Positions 44,974-55,024 of a DNA stretch of 64,000 nt are shown here, piece by piece. Each line of letters starts with the position of its first letter. Positions within the stretch are counted from its first letter, which is position 1. Source of the DNA: Neogemmobacter tilapiae (GTDB lineage: Bacteria; Pseudomonadota; Alphaproteobacteria; Rhodobacterales; Rhodobacteraceae). Below the pieces are notes generated by a model. It did not search any database and had not been told where the DNA came from. It saw only the letters and a list, made by a program, of their open reading frames with translations. Both the position numbers and the translations under genes were made by a program. Where the stretch lies: positions 250,026-314,025 of the forward strand of contig NZ_BMYJ01000005.1 in assembly GCF_014652215.1 (NCBI RefSeq), written 5' to 3'.

Positions 44974-45323
44974 GGCGTGATCCCCCTTGCAATGTATGCG
45001 CCAAGGCCAACCGCCCCCAGCGACAGAATGACCGTGCCCCCGGCATAGGCCAAAGCGGGCAGGATCTGCCCGGCTTGCCACAGCTTCATCGTGTCCAGCG
45101 CATAGGCCGAAAACGTGGTAAAGCCGCCCAGAATCCCGGTCATCAGAAAAAACACCCAGGCCGAACGCCCTTCCAACAGCACGAAAAGCCCGCCCATCAG
45201 CAGGCAGCCCAGCACGTTGATGGTCATGATTCCCCACGGCGCAGGCCAAAGGCTGACCGCCAAAAAGCGCAAAGATGCGCCGATTGCCCCACCAAGGGCG
45301 ACAAGAGGAAGGGACTGGATCAT
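44970..45323 (-). CDS. crcB: fluoride channel CrcB/FluC
   Basis: 117 residues with four hydrophobic helices. It has the conserved Asn in Asn-Val-Leu-Gly-Cys and the Phe-box region Gly-Gly-Phe-Thr-Thr-Phe-Ser. FluC dimers let toxic fluoride leave the cell. The upstream frame continues to 45407, but ATG at 45323 (Met-Ile-Gln-Ser) gives the usual length. No fluoride riboswitch is apparent upstream. Confidence 0.93.
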   Translation of the reverse strand: MIQSLPLVALGGAIGASLRFLAVSLWPAPWGIMTINVLGCLLMGGLFVLLEGRSAWVFFLMTGILGGFTTFSAYALDTMKLWQAGQILPALAYAGGTVILSLGAVGLGAYIARGITP

Positions 45324-45408
45324 TCGCCGTCCATCCGCCGCGCTGGGCGGATTGTCAACCTTTCTGGCTGCGCGGCAGGTTTTTGTAGTCCCGCTTATCG
45401 GCCCCAAC

Positions 45409-46068
45409 CTAGGCGCGGCGCGGGCGCATCGGGCAGGGCAGCGCGCGCGAACCTGTCAGTATGGCCAGCGCCCCCGGCCCCATCAATCGGTCCAGTTCCG
45501 GCGCATCGCAGAACAGACCACCGGTGTAAGTTCCATAGGCTGGCAGAATGACTCGCTTCTCGTCCAGAAGGAAACAAGGCCGTGCAGTCCCCGCAAGACG
45601 TTGTTTTGGGTGATAATGCCCAGAAATCTCGGCCGCGCTACGACTTTCGGCCTGGTGACGAAAGACCAGTTGTTCGATCCAAAGTTCCGCCCGATGACTA
45701 CCCCCAATGTCCAGCGGGCCCGGATCGTGGTTCCCTTCCACCCAAACCCATTCCCGCCCGGCCATCAGCCGCATCAAGGTCTGGCGTTCCGCCTCACCCA
45801 AAGCCGCGCCCGCCGCCAGATCGTCAAAACTGTCCCCCAGACAGATCACCCGCCCCGCCCCGGTCCGATCCAGATCATCCGAAAGCCGCGAAAGGGTCGC
45901 CAAGGAATCATAGGGCGGCAAAAGCCCACCCCCCCGCCGTGCAAGCCGTTCCGATTTGCCCAAGTGCAGGTCTGACACGCAAAGCAAGCCCCGCGCCGCC
46001 CAGAACAAAGCACCCGAGGGCAACGCCGTCAGCCCATGGCCCGCAAAGTTGAAATCATAGCCGTTCAT
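45409..46068 (-). CDS. pdeM: ligase-associated DNA damage response phosphoesterase PdeM
   Basis: 219 residues, metallophosphoesterase fold. Metal-binding motifs are in order: Ser-Asp-Leu-His-Leu-Gly-Lys, Leu-Gly-Asp-Ser-Phe-Asp-Asp, Gly-Asn-His-Asp and Gly-His-Tyr-His-Pro. PdeM belongs to the bacterial set of an Lhr-type helicase, an exonuclease and an ATP-dependent ligase; only the helicase is next to it here. A TTG start at 46086 is possible; the ATG at 46068 is preferred. Confidence 0.93.
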   Translation of the reverse strand: MNGYDFNFAGHGLTALPSGALFWAARGLLCVSDLHLGKSERLARRGGGLLPPYDSLATLSRLSDDLDRTGAGRVICLGDSFDDLAAGAALGEAERQTLMRLMAGREWVWVEGNHDPGPLDIGGSHRAELWIEQLVFRHQAESRSAAEISGHYHPKQRLAGTARPCFLLDEKRVILPAYGTYTGGLFCDAPELDRLMGPGALAILTGSRALPCPMRPRRA

Positions 46069-46095
46069 GCCTTGTTCTTGCGGCAATCGCCCCGA

Positions 46096-48489
46096 TCAAG
46101 CAAGCCCCGCCGCCTGCATCAACCGCTCCGCCTGCACCGCCAGCAGCCTTTCGCGCCCCTCGCCCTGCACCGGCACCTTGCCCACCTCAAGGAACAGTGG
46201 TGCTGCCAAGGGCGGCACCCGTTCCAACCGCCGCAGGTCGATCCGGTCGCCCACCCGCGCAAACAATTCCTCGATCCGCCCGAAATCGACCATGCCCCGC
46301 ATCACCTCATCCCGCGTCAGGCGCAGCATCAGATGGTCAGGATCAAACCGCCGCAAAGTGTCATACAGGATGTCAGAGGAAAACGTCGCCTGTCGCCCCG
46401 ACTTGCGCCGCCCCTGATGCTGACGCTCAATCAAGCCGCTGATCACCCCCACCGTGCGAAAGGTCCGCTTCATCAAGGCATTGCCCTGCAACCAGCCTTC
46501 CAACCCGTCCCGCATCCGTGCCAAGTCGAACAGCTGGCCAAGTTCCAGCACCGGATCCAGCCCCCAGATCAGCGTCGCATAATCGCTGGCGACAAAACCC
46601 AAGGGGGCCAGCCCTTCCTCTTCCATCCGCTTGGTCAGGATCAGACCCAAGGTCTGCTGCGCATTCCGCCCCGCAAAGCCATGCACGCACAGATGTTCCC
46701 GCCCCTCATAGGGAAAGCTTTCCACCAGCAGCGATTCCGCCTCCGGCATCCGGCTGACCCGCCGCTGCAAATCCAGCCATTCGGCGGTATGGGCGGGCAA
46801 TTCCGGCCAGCTGTCCTGCGCCAAAATCTCCAAAATCCTGCGCGTCAGCAGGGTCGAGGTCGCAAATTTCGTGCCGCTGAAAACCGCCACCTTCGGGTCG
46901 CGCCCCGGTGAAGGCGTCACCTCCACCGTCAATTCGTTCAACCCCTCATAGCGCACCACCTTGCCGCCGATCAGGAACGTGTCCCCCGGCGTCAGACTGG
47001 CCGCAAAGCTTTCCTCCACCTCCCCCAAGGCCAGCCCGCCAAAGCGCCCCTTTAGCCGCACCTTCAGGGTTTCCGTGTCGATGATCGTGCCCAGATTCTG
47101 CCGGATGACAGAAGCCGCCCGAGGGTCGCGCAACTGCCAAAGCCCATCCCGCTGCATCAGCCTTTGCCAGCGGTCATAGGCCCGCAAGGCATAGCCCCCC
47201 GTCGCCACGAAATTCAGGCAATCGTCAAACTCGGCGCGGCTCAAGTCGGCATAGGGCCCCGCCCCACGTATTTCCGCCAGCAGCGCCTTTTCCTCAAACG
47301 GCCCGGCACAGGCCACCATCAGCATATGCTGGCAAACCACATCCCTTGGCCCCGGCCCGCGCGGCTCGCCATCCAGATCATGCGCCTTCACCGCCTCCAG
47401 CGCCGCCTGACATTCCACAATCTCCCAACGGTTTGCGGGCACCAGCAGCGCCTTGGACGGCGCGTTGTAGCGGTGGTTCGCCCGGCCAATGCGCTGCACT
47501 AGCCGCTTTACGTTCTTCGGGGCCCCCACCTGAATGACCAGATCGACATCGCCCCAGTCGATCCCCAGATCAAGGCTCCCGGTGCAGACCACCGCCCGCA
47601 GCCGGCCCTCGACCATCGCCTGTTCCACCCGCTCGCGCTGTTCCCGCGCCAGACTGCCGTGGTGAATGCCAATCGGCAGGTTTTCCGTATTCGCCTGCCA
47701 AAGCTCGTGGAAAAAGATCTCCGCCTGCGCCCGCGTGTTGTGAAAGATCAGCGTCGTCCGATGCGCCTTGACCTGTTCCAGAATCTCGCCAATCGCATAG
47801 CGCCCGCCACCCCCCGCCCAAGGCGGGGCCGTTTCGGTTTCCAGCATCGAAATATCCGGGTCTGGCCCCGCCTCGGCCAACAGGATTTCCGTCCCAGCCC
47901 CCAGAAACCGCGCAAGGGCAGGGGGGTCTTCCACCGTTGCTGACAGCCCCACCCGCCGCAGGCCGGGGCAAAGCCGCTCCAGTCGCGCCAGACACAGCAT
48001 CAGCTGATCCCCCCGCCGGCTTTCCGCCAAAGCGTGGATTTCATCCACCACCACCCGTTGCAGCCCGGCAAAGGTCCGCCCGGCATCCGGATAGGACAGC
48101 ATCAGCGCCAAGGATTCCGGCGTTGTCAGCAGAATATGCGGCGGGTCCGCGCGCTGCCTCCGCCGCTGCGTATAGGACGTATCCCCCGTCCGATCCTCCA
48201 CCCTGATCGCCAAACCCGCCCCTTCGATGGGCCGCCGCAGGTTCCGCCTTATGTCCGCCGCCAGCGCCTTGAGGGGCGAGATATACAGGGTGTGCAGCCC
48301 CGCCTCCGGCGTTTCCCCCAATTCCGCCAGACTGGGCAGAAAGCCCGAGAGCGTCTTGCCCCCACCTGTCGGTGCGATCAGCAGGGTCGAAGATCTGTCC
48401 CCAAGATCCAGCATCGCTTGCTGATGCGAATGTAGCGCCCAACCTTGGGCGGCGAACCATTCGATAAGGCGGGCGGGCAAATCGGGCAT
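46096..48489 (-). CDS. ligase-associated DNA damage response DEXH-box helicase (Lhr-Core type)
   Basis: 797 residues. Helicase motifs: Walker A Ala-Pro-Thr-Gly-Gly-Gly-Lys-Thr, motif II Asp-Glu-Ile-His-Ala-Leu, motif III Leu-Ser-Ala-Thr-Val, and motif VI Gln-Arg-Ile-Gly-Arg-Ala, followed by the winged-helix and Lhr-specific C-terminal parts. Unwinds 3'-tailed DNA or DNA-RNA hybrids in repair. ATG at 48489 (Met-Pro-Asp-Leu-Pro) fits the family better than the upstream extension. PdeM follows after 27 bases. Confidence 0.94.
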   Translation of the reverse strand: MPDLPARLIEWFAAQGWALHSHQQAMLDLGDRSSTLLIAPTGGGKTLSGFLPSLAELGETPEAGLHTLYISPLKALAADIRRNLRRPIEGAGLAIRVEDRTGDTSYTQRRRQRADPPHILLTTPESLALMLSYPDAGRTFAGLQRVVVDEIHALAESRRGDQLMLCLARLERLCPGLRRVGLSATVEDPPALARFLGAGTEILLAEAGPDPDISMLETETAPPWAGGGGRYAIGEILEQVKAHRTTLIFHNTRAQAEIFFHELWQANTENLPIGIHHGSLAREQRERVEQAMVEGRLRAVVCTGSLDLGIDWGDVDLVIQVGAPKNVKRLVQRIGRANHRYNAPSKALLVPANRWEIVECQAALEAVKAHDLDGEPRGPGPRDVVCQHMLMVACAGPFEEKALLAEIRGAGPYADLSRAEFDDCLNFVATGGYALRAYDRWQRLMQRDGLWQLRDPRAASVIRQNLGTIIDTETLKVRLKGRFGGLALGEVEESFAASLTPGDTFLIGGKVVRYEGLNELTVEVTPSPGRDPKVAVFSGTKFATSTLLTRRILEILAQDSWPELPAHTAEWLDLQRRVSRMPEAESLLVESFPYEGREHLCVHGFAGRNAQQTLGLILTKRMEEEGLAPLGFVASDYATLIWGLDPVLELGQLFDLARMRDGLEGWLQGNALMKRTFRTVGVISGLIERQHQGRRKSGRQATFSSDILYDTLRRFDPDHLMLRLTRDEVMRGMVDFGRIEELFARVGDRIDLRRLERVPPLAAPLFLEVGKVPVQGEGRERLLAVQAERLMQAAGLA

Positions 48490-48520
48490 AGCCCGTTCTG
48501 CCCGCCCGCCTGATGCCACG

Positions 48521-49057
48521 TCAACTGGCAGACCGCACATGCAGATGACGGATCAGCGCCCGTTCGGTTGGGGCAGGGGCCCGTTCTTCACGCCGATATT
48601 CCCGCCCATCTGCGGTTCTTTTGACAAGCCCCAGTTCCACCATTGTGCGGCGCAGGATCGCGGCATCGCCAAACAGGTGCAAACGGTTCAATCGGCTGCT
48701 GATTTCTTGCTCGGTCATCACCGCCCCCTTGGGCAACTGTGACCAAAGTCCCCAGACGGCCAAATGTTGCAAGTTTGTCTTTGCTGGCCAGCGCAGCAGA
48801 AGCCCTTGCCCGTCGAAATGCCGCAAGGCCTGCGTCACGCGCGGCTGATCAACAACCATCATCGATCCGGCCGGTTCGATCTGTGCCAGCGCCCCAGAAC
48901 GGAAATGTTGAAAATTCTGCCACCCCCCCGCGCGGGCTAACATGTTCATAAGAGCCAGATGACTTGGGGCAGACCCTGCCTGCGCCAGTGCCTGATGCAG
49001 GCGGCGGGCAAAGGGGGAAAGGTCGTCAATCGTCAGGGATAGAACAGGGCGTGTCAT
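48521..49057 (-). CDS. DUF2087 domain protein
   Basis: 178 residues. The C-terminal half looks like a DUF2087 winged helix: Met-Thr-Glu-Gln-Glu-Ile-Ser-Ser-Arg-Leu, Asp-Ala-Ala-Ile-Leu-Arg-Arg-Thr-Met-Val-Glu-Leu-Gly-Leu-Val and Asp-Gly-Arg-Glu-Tyr-Arg. The N-terminal half has a second helical segment. Likely a small DNA-binding regulator; targets unknown. It lies 31 bases upstream of the helicase gene on the same strand. Confidence 0.8.
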   Translation of the reverse strand: MTRPVLSLTIDDLSPFARRLHQALAQAGSAPSHLALMNMLARAGGWQNFQHFRSGALAQIEPAGSMMVVDQPRVTQALRHFDGQGLLLRWPAKTNLQHLAVWGLWSQLPKGAVMTEQEISSRLNRLHLFGDAAILRRTMVELGLVKRTADGREYRREERAPAPTERALIRHLHVRSAS

Positions 49058-49186
49058 CGCATCCTCTGCTTTCAGGCCCGAATTTCGCTGGTCACCCTTG
49101 GCGGCGGGCAGAAGGTTGCGCGACGCGGTTCGTGGCAGGTTTAGCTGGATGGTGACGCCTGGGTGAACTGCGGACCCTGTCCATTC

Positions 49187-49762
49187 CTAGCCCTTTCCGC
49201 CGATCGCCGCAACCTCGGCATGGCGGGGGCAAGTCACTAGGTGGTCGTTCACCATGCCGACGGCCTGCATGAAGGCATAGACAATCGTTGGTCCACAGAA
49301 TTTGAACCCCGCCTTTTTCAGGTCTTTCGAGATTTGGGCCGCCAAAGGCGTTTGCGCCTGCACCTCTCCCATGCTGCCCAGCCGGTTCTGGATCGGCTGG
49401 CCCTGCACATAGGCCCAGATCCAATCGCTGAAGGGCTGCTTTTCCTCAACCCGCAGATAGGCCTGTGCTGAAAGGATCGTGCCTTCGATCTTGCCCCGAT
49501 GCCGCACGATGCCCGGATCGGCCAGCAGGCGTTCCACCTCAGCCGCGCCCCAGCCTGCCACCACCGCCGGATCAAACCCCGCAAAGGCCGCCCGAAAATT
49601 GTCACGCTTTTTCAGGATCGTGTACCAGGACAGCCCCGCTTGAAACCCTTCCAGCATCAGCATTTCCCACAAGGTCCGGCTGTCGCGTTCGGGCACGCCC
49701 CATTCATGGTCATGGTAGGCGACATAAAGCGGGTCGGTCCCGCTCCAAGGGCAGCGTTGCAT
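49187..49762 (-). CDS. tag: DNA-3-methyladenine glycosylase I
   Basis: 191 residues. It starts Arg-Cys-Pro-Trp, continues Tyr-His-Asp-x-Glu-Trp-Gly-Val-Pro, and has Glu-Gly-Phe-Gln-Ala-Gly-Leu-Ser-Trp and Lys-Phe-Cys-Gly-Pro-Thr, all typical of Tag, with zinc-binding Cys and His at both ends (Cys-Pro-Arg-His near the C terminus). Removes 3-methyladenine from DNA. Same strand as the repair helicase genes; divergent from the EAL gene. Confidence 0.95.
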   Translation of the reverse strand: MQRCPWSGTDPLYVAYHDHEWGVPERDSRTLWEMLMLEGFQAGLSWYTILKKRDNFRAAFAGFDPAVVAGWGAAEVERLLADPGIVRHRGKIEGTILSAQAYLRVEEKQPFSDWIWAYVQGQPIQNRLGSMGEVQAQTPLAAQISKDLKKAGFKFCGPTIVYAFMQAVGMVNDHLVTCPRHAEVAAIGGKG

Positions 49763-49854
49763 GGCGATCCCTAAAATTAGAACAAAAGTGGAATCTTCAT
49801 CCCGTGTTTACCCCTTGCCGTCAAGTCTGGGGTGATGATCTTGGGGACGATTCC

Positions 49855-50706
49855 ATGTCGGTTGCGCAGACAGATTTCACCGGGCCGCAGGGGGCCGAGG
49901 TTCGGCCCGCTGACCGTGACCCTTTCAGCGCCGCCATCAACATTCAGGATGGCCAGACCATCCAGATGGTGCGCGCCGCGCTGGAAACCAAACGCCTGCG
50001 GCTGGCCTATCAGCCCGTGGTTCTGGCCCGCCAACCCGATCAGCCAATCTTTCACGAAGGGCTGATCCGTGTGCTGGACCCGACAGGCCGGGTCATTCCC
50101 GCGCGGGATTTCATTGGGGCCGTCGAAACGCTGGATATCGGGCGGCTGATCGACTGTGCGGCGCTGGAGTTGGGGCTGGGGGTGTTGCTGCGGCATCCGC
50201 AGGTGCGGCTTTCGATCAACATGTCGGCGCGTTCCATCGGCTATCCGCGCTGGGTCGCCATTCTGAAACGCGGGTTGAAGGCAGGGCCGACGGTGGGGGA
50301 ACGGCTGATCCTAGAGATCAACGAGGCCTCGCTTAATCTGGTGCCAGAACTGGTCGCCGAATTCATGGAAGGATTGCAGCCCGAAGGGGTGTCCTTTGCG
50401 GTCGATGGTTTCGGGGCGGGGATGACCGCGCTGCGGCATTTTCGGGATTTCTATTTCGACATTCTGAAGATCGACGGGCAGTTCATCCGGGGCGTCACCA
50501 GCAACCCTGACAACCAGATGCTGGTTCGGGGCATGGTGTTGCTGGCCCGGCATTTCGATTTGATGACGGTGGCCGAATCCGTCGAATCGCAGGACGAGGC
50601 GGACATGCTGCGCCGCTTGGGCGTTGATGCTTTGCAAGGCTATCACACCGGCGCACCCTCGGTCCGGCCCGATTTTCTGGACAAGGCCAAGCGCGTTTCT
50701 GCCTAA
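49855..50706 (+). CDS. EAL domain protein with altered metal site
   Basis: 283 residues, one EAL domain and no sensor domain. EAL enzymes hydrolyse c-di-GMP. Motifs: Glu68-Gly-Leu-Ile-Arg (EAL), Asn-Met-Ser, Leu-Glu-Ile-Asn-Glu, Lys-Ile-Asp, Ala-Glu-Ser-Val-Glu and Gln-Gly-Tyr are kept. The DDFG loop reads Val-Asp184-Gly185-Phe-Gly, losing the second metal-binding Asp. Activity is therefore doubtful; it may only bind c-di-GMP. A long upstream frame exists, but the ATG at 49855 begins where protein-like sequence starts. Confidence 0.88.
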   Translation: MSVAQTDFTGPQGAEVRPADRDPFSAAINIQDGQTIQMVRAALETKRLRLAYQPVVLARQPDQPIFHEGLIRVLDPTGRVIPARDFIGAVETLDIGRLIDCAALELGLGVLLRHPQVRLSINMSARSIGYPRWVAILKRGLKAGPTVGERLILEINEASLNLVPELVAEFMEGLQPEGVSFAVDGFGAGMTALRHFRDFYFDILKIDGQFIRGVTSNPDNQMLVRGMVLLARHFDLMTVAESVESQDEADMLRRLGVDALQGYHTGAPSVRPDFLDKAKRVSA

Positions 50707-50797
50707 GGTTGCGACGGCGCCGCTTGCGCTTTCGCGGGCTGGCCCTTACCCCTTGAACAAAGGGCATATCGCCCGTTCTGGTGCAGGGGAGATTACC

Positions 50798-51970
50798 ATG
50801 ACCAATGTCGTGATCGTTTCGGCAGGACGCACAGCCGTCGGCAGTTTCAGCGGGGCTTTTGCGGGCACGCCTGCCCATGATCTGGGGGCCGCCGTGATCG
50901 AAGGCGTGGTCGCCCGCGCGGGCATCGACAAGGCCGAGGTGAATGAAACGATTCTGGGTCAGGTGCTGACCGCAGGGCAAGGCCAGAACCCGGCGCGGCA
51001 GGCCCATATCAAGGCGGGCCTGGCACAAGAAGCCAGCGCCTGGAGCCTGAATCAGGTCTGTGGTTCGGGCCTGCGGGCGGTGGCCTTGGGCGCGCAGCAT
51101 ATCCAGTTGGGCGATGCCGGGATCGTCGTGGCGGGTGGTCAGGAAAACATGTCGCTGTCGCCGCATGTGGCGCATCTGCGCGCCGGGCATAAAATGGGCG
51201 ACATGTCCTTTGTCGACAGCATGATCAAAGATGGGTTGTGGGACGCTTTCAACGGCTATCACATGGGCCAAACGGCAGAAAACGTCGCCAACCAATGGCA
51301 GATTTCCCGCCAAATGCAGGATGAATTCGCGCTGGCCAGCCAGAACAAGGCCGAGGCGGCGCAAAAGGCGGGCAAGTTTGCCGATGAAATCATCCCCTTC
51401 ATCGTCAAGGGCCGCAAAGGCGATGTGACCGTCGATCAAGACGAATACATCCGCCACGGGGCGACGATGGACGCCATGACGAAACTGCGCCCCGCCTTTA
51501 CCAAGGACGGCTCGGTCACGGCCGCGAATGCCAGCGGCATCAATGACGGCGCAGCGGCAGTCCTGCTGATGAGCGCAGAGGAAGCGTCGCGCCGGGGCCT
51601 GACGCCCTTGGCGCGGATTGCGTCCTATGCGACGGCGGGGCTGGACCCGGCGATCATGGGCGTGGGGCCGATCCATGCCAGCCGCAAGGCGCTGGCCAAG
51701 GCCGGCTGGTCGGTCGGCGATCTGGATCTGGTCGAAGCGAATGAGGCGTTTGCAGCCCAGGCCTGTGCGGTGAACAAGGACATGGGCTGGGATCCTTCCA
51801 TCGTGAACGTGAACGGCGGGGCAATTGCCATCGGCCACCCCATCGGGGCCTCGGGCGCACGGGTCTTGAACACGCTGCTGTTTGAAATGGCGCGGCGCGG
51901 TTCGAAAAAGGGTCTGGCGACCCTGTGCATCGGCGGGGGCATGGGCGTCGCCATGTGTCTGGAACGTTAA
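50798..51970 (+). CDS. phaA: acetyl-CoA C-acetyltransferase
   Basis: 390 residues. Condenses two acetyl-CoA to acetoacetyl-CoA, first step of polyhydroxybutyrate synthesis. Catalytic residues: Cys in Asn-Gln-Val-Cys-Gly-Ser-Gly, His in Gly-His-Pro-Ile-Gly-Ala-Ser-Gly, Cys in Leu-Cys-Ile-Gly-Gly-Gly. The ATG at 50798 has a AGGGGAG ribosome site. Followed by phaB on the same strand with a terminator-like hairpin between. Confidence 0.96.
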   Translation: MTNVVIVSAGRTAVGSFSGAFAGTPAHDLGAAVIEGVVARAGIDKAEVNETILGQVLTAGQGQNPARQAHIKAGLAQEASAWSLNQVCGSGLRAVALGAQHIQLGDAGIVVAGGQENMSLSPHVAHLRAGHKMGDMSFVDSMIKDGLWDAFNGYHMGQTAENVANQWQISRQMQDEFALASQNKAEAAQKAGKFADEIIPFIVKGRKGDVTVDQDEYIRHGATMDAMTKLRPAFTKDGSVTAANASGINDGAAAVLLMSAEEASRRGLTPLARIASYATAGLDPAIMGVGPIHASRKALAKAGWSVGDLDLVEANEAFAAQACAVNKDMGWDPSIVNVNGGAIAIGHPIGASGARVLNTLLFEMARRGSKKGLATLCIGGGMGVAMCLER

Positions 51971-52004
51971 TCTCGCACGCGCAGCATTATTTCGCAAATG
52001 CAGC

Positions 52005-52033
52005 AAAAGGCGCAACGTTGTTGCGCCTTTTTT
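52005..52033 (+). terminator. hairpin with T run between phaA and phaB
   Basis: Twelve-pair perfect stem AAAAGGCGCAAC (52005-52016) and GTTGCGCCTTTT (52020-52031) with a GTT loop, ending in six T. A classic intrinsic terminator inside the phaA-phaB pair, so phaB probably has its own promoter or depends on partial read-through. Confidence 0.85.
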
Positions 52034-52082
52034 ACACGCTGTTACTACTGAAAGCAGAATCAAGACCTTGAAGGGGGATGCC

Positions 52083-52808
<726 letters not shown>

Positions 52809-52822
52809 GGCTTGCGATGTGG

Positions 52823-52857
52823 CAGAAAATCGCTGATCAGGGATCAGCGGTTTTCTG
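52823..52857 (+). terminator. long stem-loop between phaB and the EamA gene
   Basis: Sixteen-pair stem (52823-52838 with 52842-52857) with one G-T pair and an AGG loop. It ends just before the GGGGAAG ribosome site of the next gene. Lacking a T run outside the stem, it could end the phaB message or shape the start of the following one. Confidence 0.6.
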
Positions 52858-52866
52858 GGGAAGCCA

Positions 52867-53757
52867 ATGACGCGACGCAAGGCCACGGTGATTGGTTTCA
52901 CCGCCGTTCTGATGTGGGCGCTTTTGGCGCTGCTGACCATCGGCTCTGCCCCGGTTCCGCCGTTTCAACTGAACATGCTGACCTTTGCTCTGGGTGGTTC
53001 CATTGGCCTGATCTGGACGGCGCGGGGGGCGGGGCTGAAGGTTCTGGCCCAAGTGCCGTGGACGGTCTATGCCTTTGGCACTTTGGGGCTTTTCGGCTAT
53101 CACGCGCTGTATTTCACCGCCTTTCGTCTGGCCCCCACAGCCGAAACCGGGCTGATCGCCTATCTTTGGCCGTTGCTGATCGTACTGTTTTCCGGGCTGC
53201 TGCCGGGGGAAAGGCTGGGGCCACTGCATCTGATCGGCGCGGGGCTGGCCTTTGTGGGCGCGGGGCTGATCGTGACCGGGGGGCAGGGCCTGTCCATCGA
53301 CATCAATCTGGGCATCGTGCTGGCCTTTGGCTGCGCCGTGACATGGGCGCTTTATTCGGTGCTGTCGCGCCGTCTGGGGCAGATCCCCACCGAAAGCGTC
53401 ACGGTGTTTTGTCTGGCCACGGCGGCCCTGTCCCTGCCCTGCCATCTGGCGCTGGAGGACACCCAATGGCCCGCAACGGGCCTTGGCTGGGCCAGCATTC
53501 TGGCATTGGGCCTTGGCCCGGTGGGGGCCGCGTTTTTCACCTGGGACATCGGCATGAAGCGCGGCGACATTCAACTTTTGGGCGTGGCATCCTATGCCGC
53601 CCCTTTGCTTTCGACGCTGGCCTTGGTCGTGGCCGGTCTGGCAGAACCGAAACCCAGCCTGTTGCTGGCCGCCCTGCTGATCACGGCAGGCGCGGCACTG
53701 GCCGCTTGGGCCAGCGCCGGGACCAAACGGTCCGTTACGCGTGCATCAGACGCGTGA
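52867..53757 (+). CDS. EamA/DMT family exporter (YddG-like)
   Basis: 296 residues with ten hydrophobic segments in two EamA repeats (five each). The order Tyr-x-Phe-x-Leu-Ala-Pro-Thr-Ala-Glu-Thr-Gly-Leu-Ile-Ala-Tyr-Leu-Trp-Pro resembles YddG-type aromatic amino acid exporters; the substrate is inferred only. The last 23 bases overlap the end of the convergent DUF465 gene. Confidence 0.88.
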   Translation: MTRRKATVIGFTAVLMWALLALLTIGSAPVPPFQLNMLTFALGGSIGLIWTARGAGLKVLAQVPWTVYAFGTLGLFGYHALYFTAFRLAPTAETGLIAYLWPLLIVLFSGLLPGERLGPLHLIGAGLAFVGAGLIVTGGQGLSIDINLGIVLAFGCAVTWALYSVLSRRLGQIPTESVTVFCLATAALSLPCHLALEDTQWPATGLGWASILALGLGPVGAAFFTWDIGMKRGDIQLLGVASYAAPLLSTLALVVAGLAEPKPSLLLAALLITAGAALAAWASAGTKRSVTRASDA

Positions 53758-53902
53758 TTTCTTCCTTGAGCTTCAGTTTCTGCTTCTTCAGCTCGGCAAT
53801 CTTCAGGGCGTCCGTGCCGGGTTGCCTTTGTTCCTTTTCGACCATCGATGAAAGGTTCTCATGCTTGCGGCGCAGTTCCTGAAGATGCGAGGCAATGGTC
53901 AT
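53735..53902 (-). CDS. small DUF465/YdcH family protein
   Basis: 55 residues, almost wholly helical and charged (Glu, Lys, Arg), reading Glu-Leu-Arg-Arg-Lys-His-Glu-Asn-Leu early and Leu-Lys-Lys-Gln-Lys-Leu-Lys-Leu-Lys-Glu-Glu-Ile near the end, the pattern of the YdcH/DUF465 coiled-coil family. Function unknown. The ATG at 53902 follows AGGAACG; the stop lies inside the last codons of the EamA gene on the other strand. Confidence 0.88.
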   Translation of the reverse strand: MTIASHLQELRRKHENLSSMVEKEQRQPGTDALKIAELKKQKLKLKEEITRLMHA

Positions 53903-54002
53903 GTCGTTCCTCCTATGATGAGTGTCGATAAGGTCAGTTCAACACAGGAATTGAGTCGTGTCACCAAATCTTCACATCACGGTCGGGTGAAATGGCGAAA
54001 AA

Positions 54003-54758
54003 TTACCGAAAGGCTGAAAGAAGATCGGCCCCGTCGCGCAGAACCGCATTGGCCTGTGGCGTGTAATTCTCACGATCCCCATCATGGGCAGGGCCTTGGT
54101 GCAGGACAAAGGGGGCCAGCAGGCGCAAGGCCCCTTTGCCGCCCTTGCGGGCCTGAAAGATCATCCGCTTGGCGGCGCGGCCCTCACGGGCGGACAGGGG
54201 TAAAACGCTGATCGAGCCCAGCTTTTCGGCCCCGGCCAGCAGATCGGGCAGGTTTTCGGGCAGGGCTATCATCGTCAGCCAACCGCCGGGGGCCAGACGC
54301 TTTGCCCCCACCCGCACCCATTCGGCCAAGGGCAGATCGACGCGCAAGGCGGTGTCACGGCCCGTGATGGGCGAGGCGGAACCTGCGGCGTGGTAATAGG
54401 GCGGGTTGGCGATGACATGGTCAAAATCGCGGCGCAGTTCGGCGGGCATGGCCGACAGATCGCCCGTCACCACCTTGAGCGCCATGTTGTTGTGCAAGGC
54501 GTTGCGCCGCGCCAGTTCGGCGTAATCGGGTTGAATTTCTAGCCCCATCTGCTCCAACCCCGGCACGCGCCAAGCCAGACAGAGGCTTGCCGCGCCCGCG
54601 CCGCAACCCAGATCGAGAACCGATTGTCCGGCGCGGGCAGGGACGGAGGCGGCCAGCAGAACAGGGTCAGTGGCGGCGCGATAGCCCTGTTTCGGCTGCC
54701 AAAGCGCAAGCCGCCCGCAAAGGAAATCGTCCAGCGAAAGGTCGGCGTCTTCAAACAT
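54003..54758 (-). CDS. TrmN6-like tRNA1(Val) adenine-N6 methyltransferase
   Basis: 251 residues. Class I methyltransferase: SAM motif Asp-Leu-Gly-Cys-Gly-Ala-Gly and catalytic Asn-Pro-Pro-Tyr-Tyr. The N terminus Gly-Tyr-Arg-Ala-x-x-Asp-Pro-Val-Leu-Leu-Ala is shared with YfiC/TrmN6, which methylates A37 of tRNA-Val. The exact tRNA target is inferred. Its start overlaps the DUF2007 gene stop (TGATG). Confidence 0.88.
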   Translation of the reverse strand: MFEDADLSLDDFLCGRLALWQPKQGYRAATDPVLLAASVPARAGQSVLDLGCGAGAASLCLAWRVPGLEQMGLEIQPDYAELARRNALHNNMALKVVTGDLSAMPAELRRDFDHVIANPPYYHAAGSASPITGRDTALRVDLPLAEWVRVGAKRLAPGGWLTMIALPENLPDLLAGAEKLGSISVLPLSAREGRAAKRMIFQARKGGKGALRLLAPFVLHQGPAHDGDRENYTPQANAVLRDGADLLSAFR

Positions 54759-54970
54759 CAGCTTGTCGGAATGTCATGGTCGGCCATGATCGCGCGGGCC
54801 ATGAACAGGTCGCAGTCCAGCACCATCAGGCGTTGGGGCAGGATGCCCAAGGATCCATCAAGGATGCTCATGTGGACGTCCAGCGCGAATACCTCTATAT
54901 CCTCGCTGCGAAGCAGGGCTTCGGCAAAAGCGATGACCGTCGGGTCCGTGGTGCGCAGAAGTTCTTTCAT
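54758..54970 (-). CDS. DUF2007 domain protein
   Basis: 70 residues. It reads Met-Lys-Glu-Leu-Leu-Arg-Thr-Thr-Asp-Pro-Thr-Val, then Ala-Leu-Leu-x-x-x-Asp-Ile-Glu and ends in an Arg-Leu-Met-Val segment, matching the small DUF2007 (putative signal-transducing, GlnB-like fold) family. Function unknown. It is coupled to the methyltransferase and divergent from the polyprenyl synthase gene. Confidence 0.85.
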   Translation of the reverse strand: MKELLRTTDPTVIAFAEALLRSEDIEVFALDVHMSILDGSLGILPQRLMVLDCDLFMARAIMADHDIPTS

Positions 54971-55024
54971 GGCAACAGATAACGGCGGCCTGCACGCTTT
55001 GTCGAGGTGGGTCGGGGGATGACG

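Noticed and set aside
45324-45408. possible fluoride riboswitch before crcB
   Set aside because: The short gap does not show the conserved fluoride riboswitch elements, and crcB appears to lie inside an operon.
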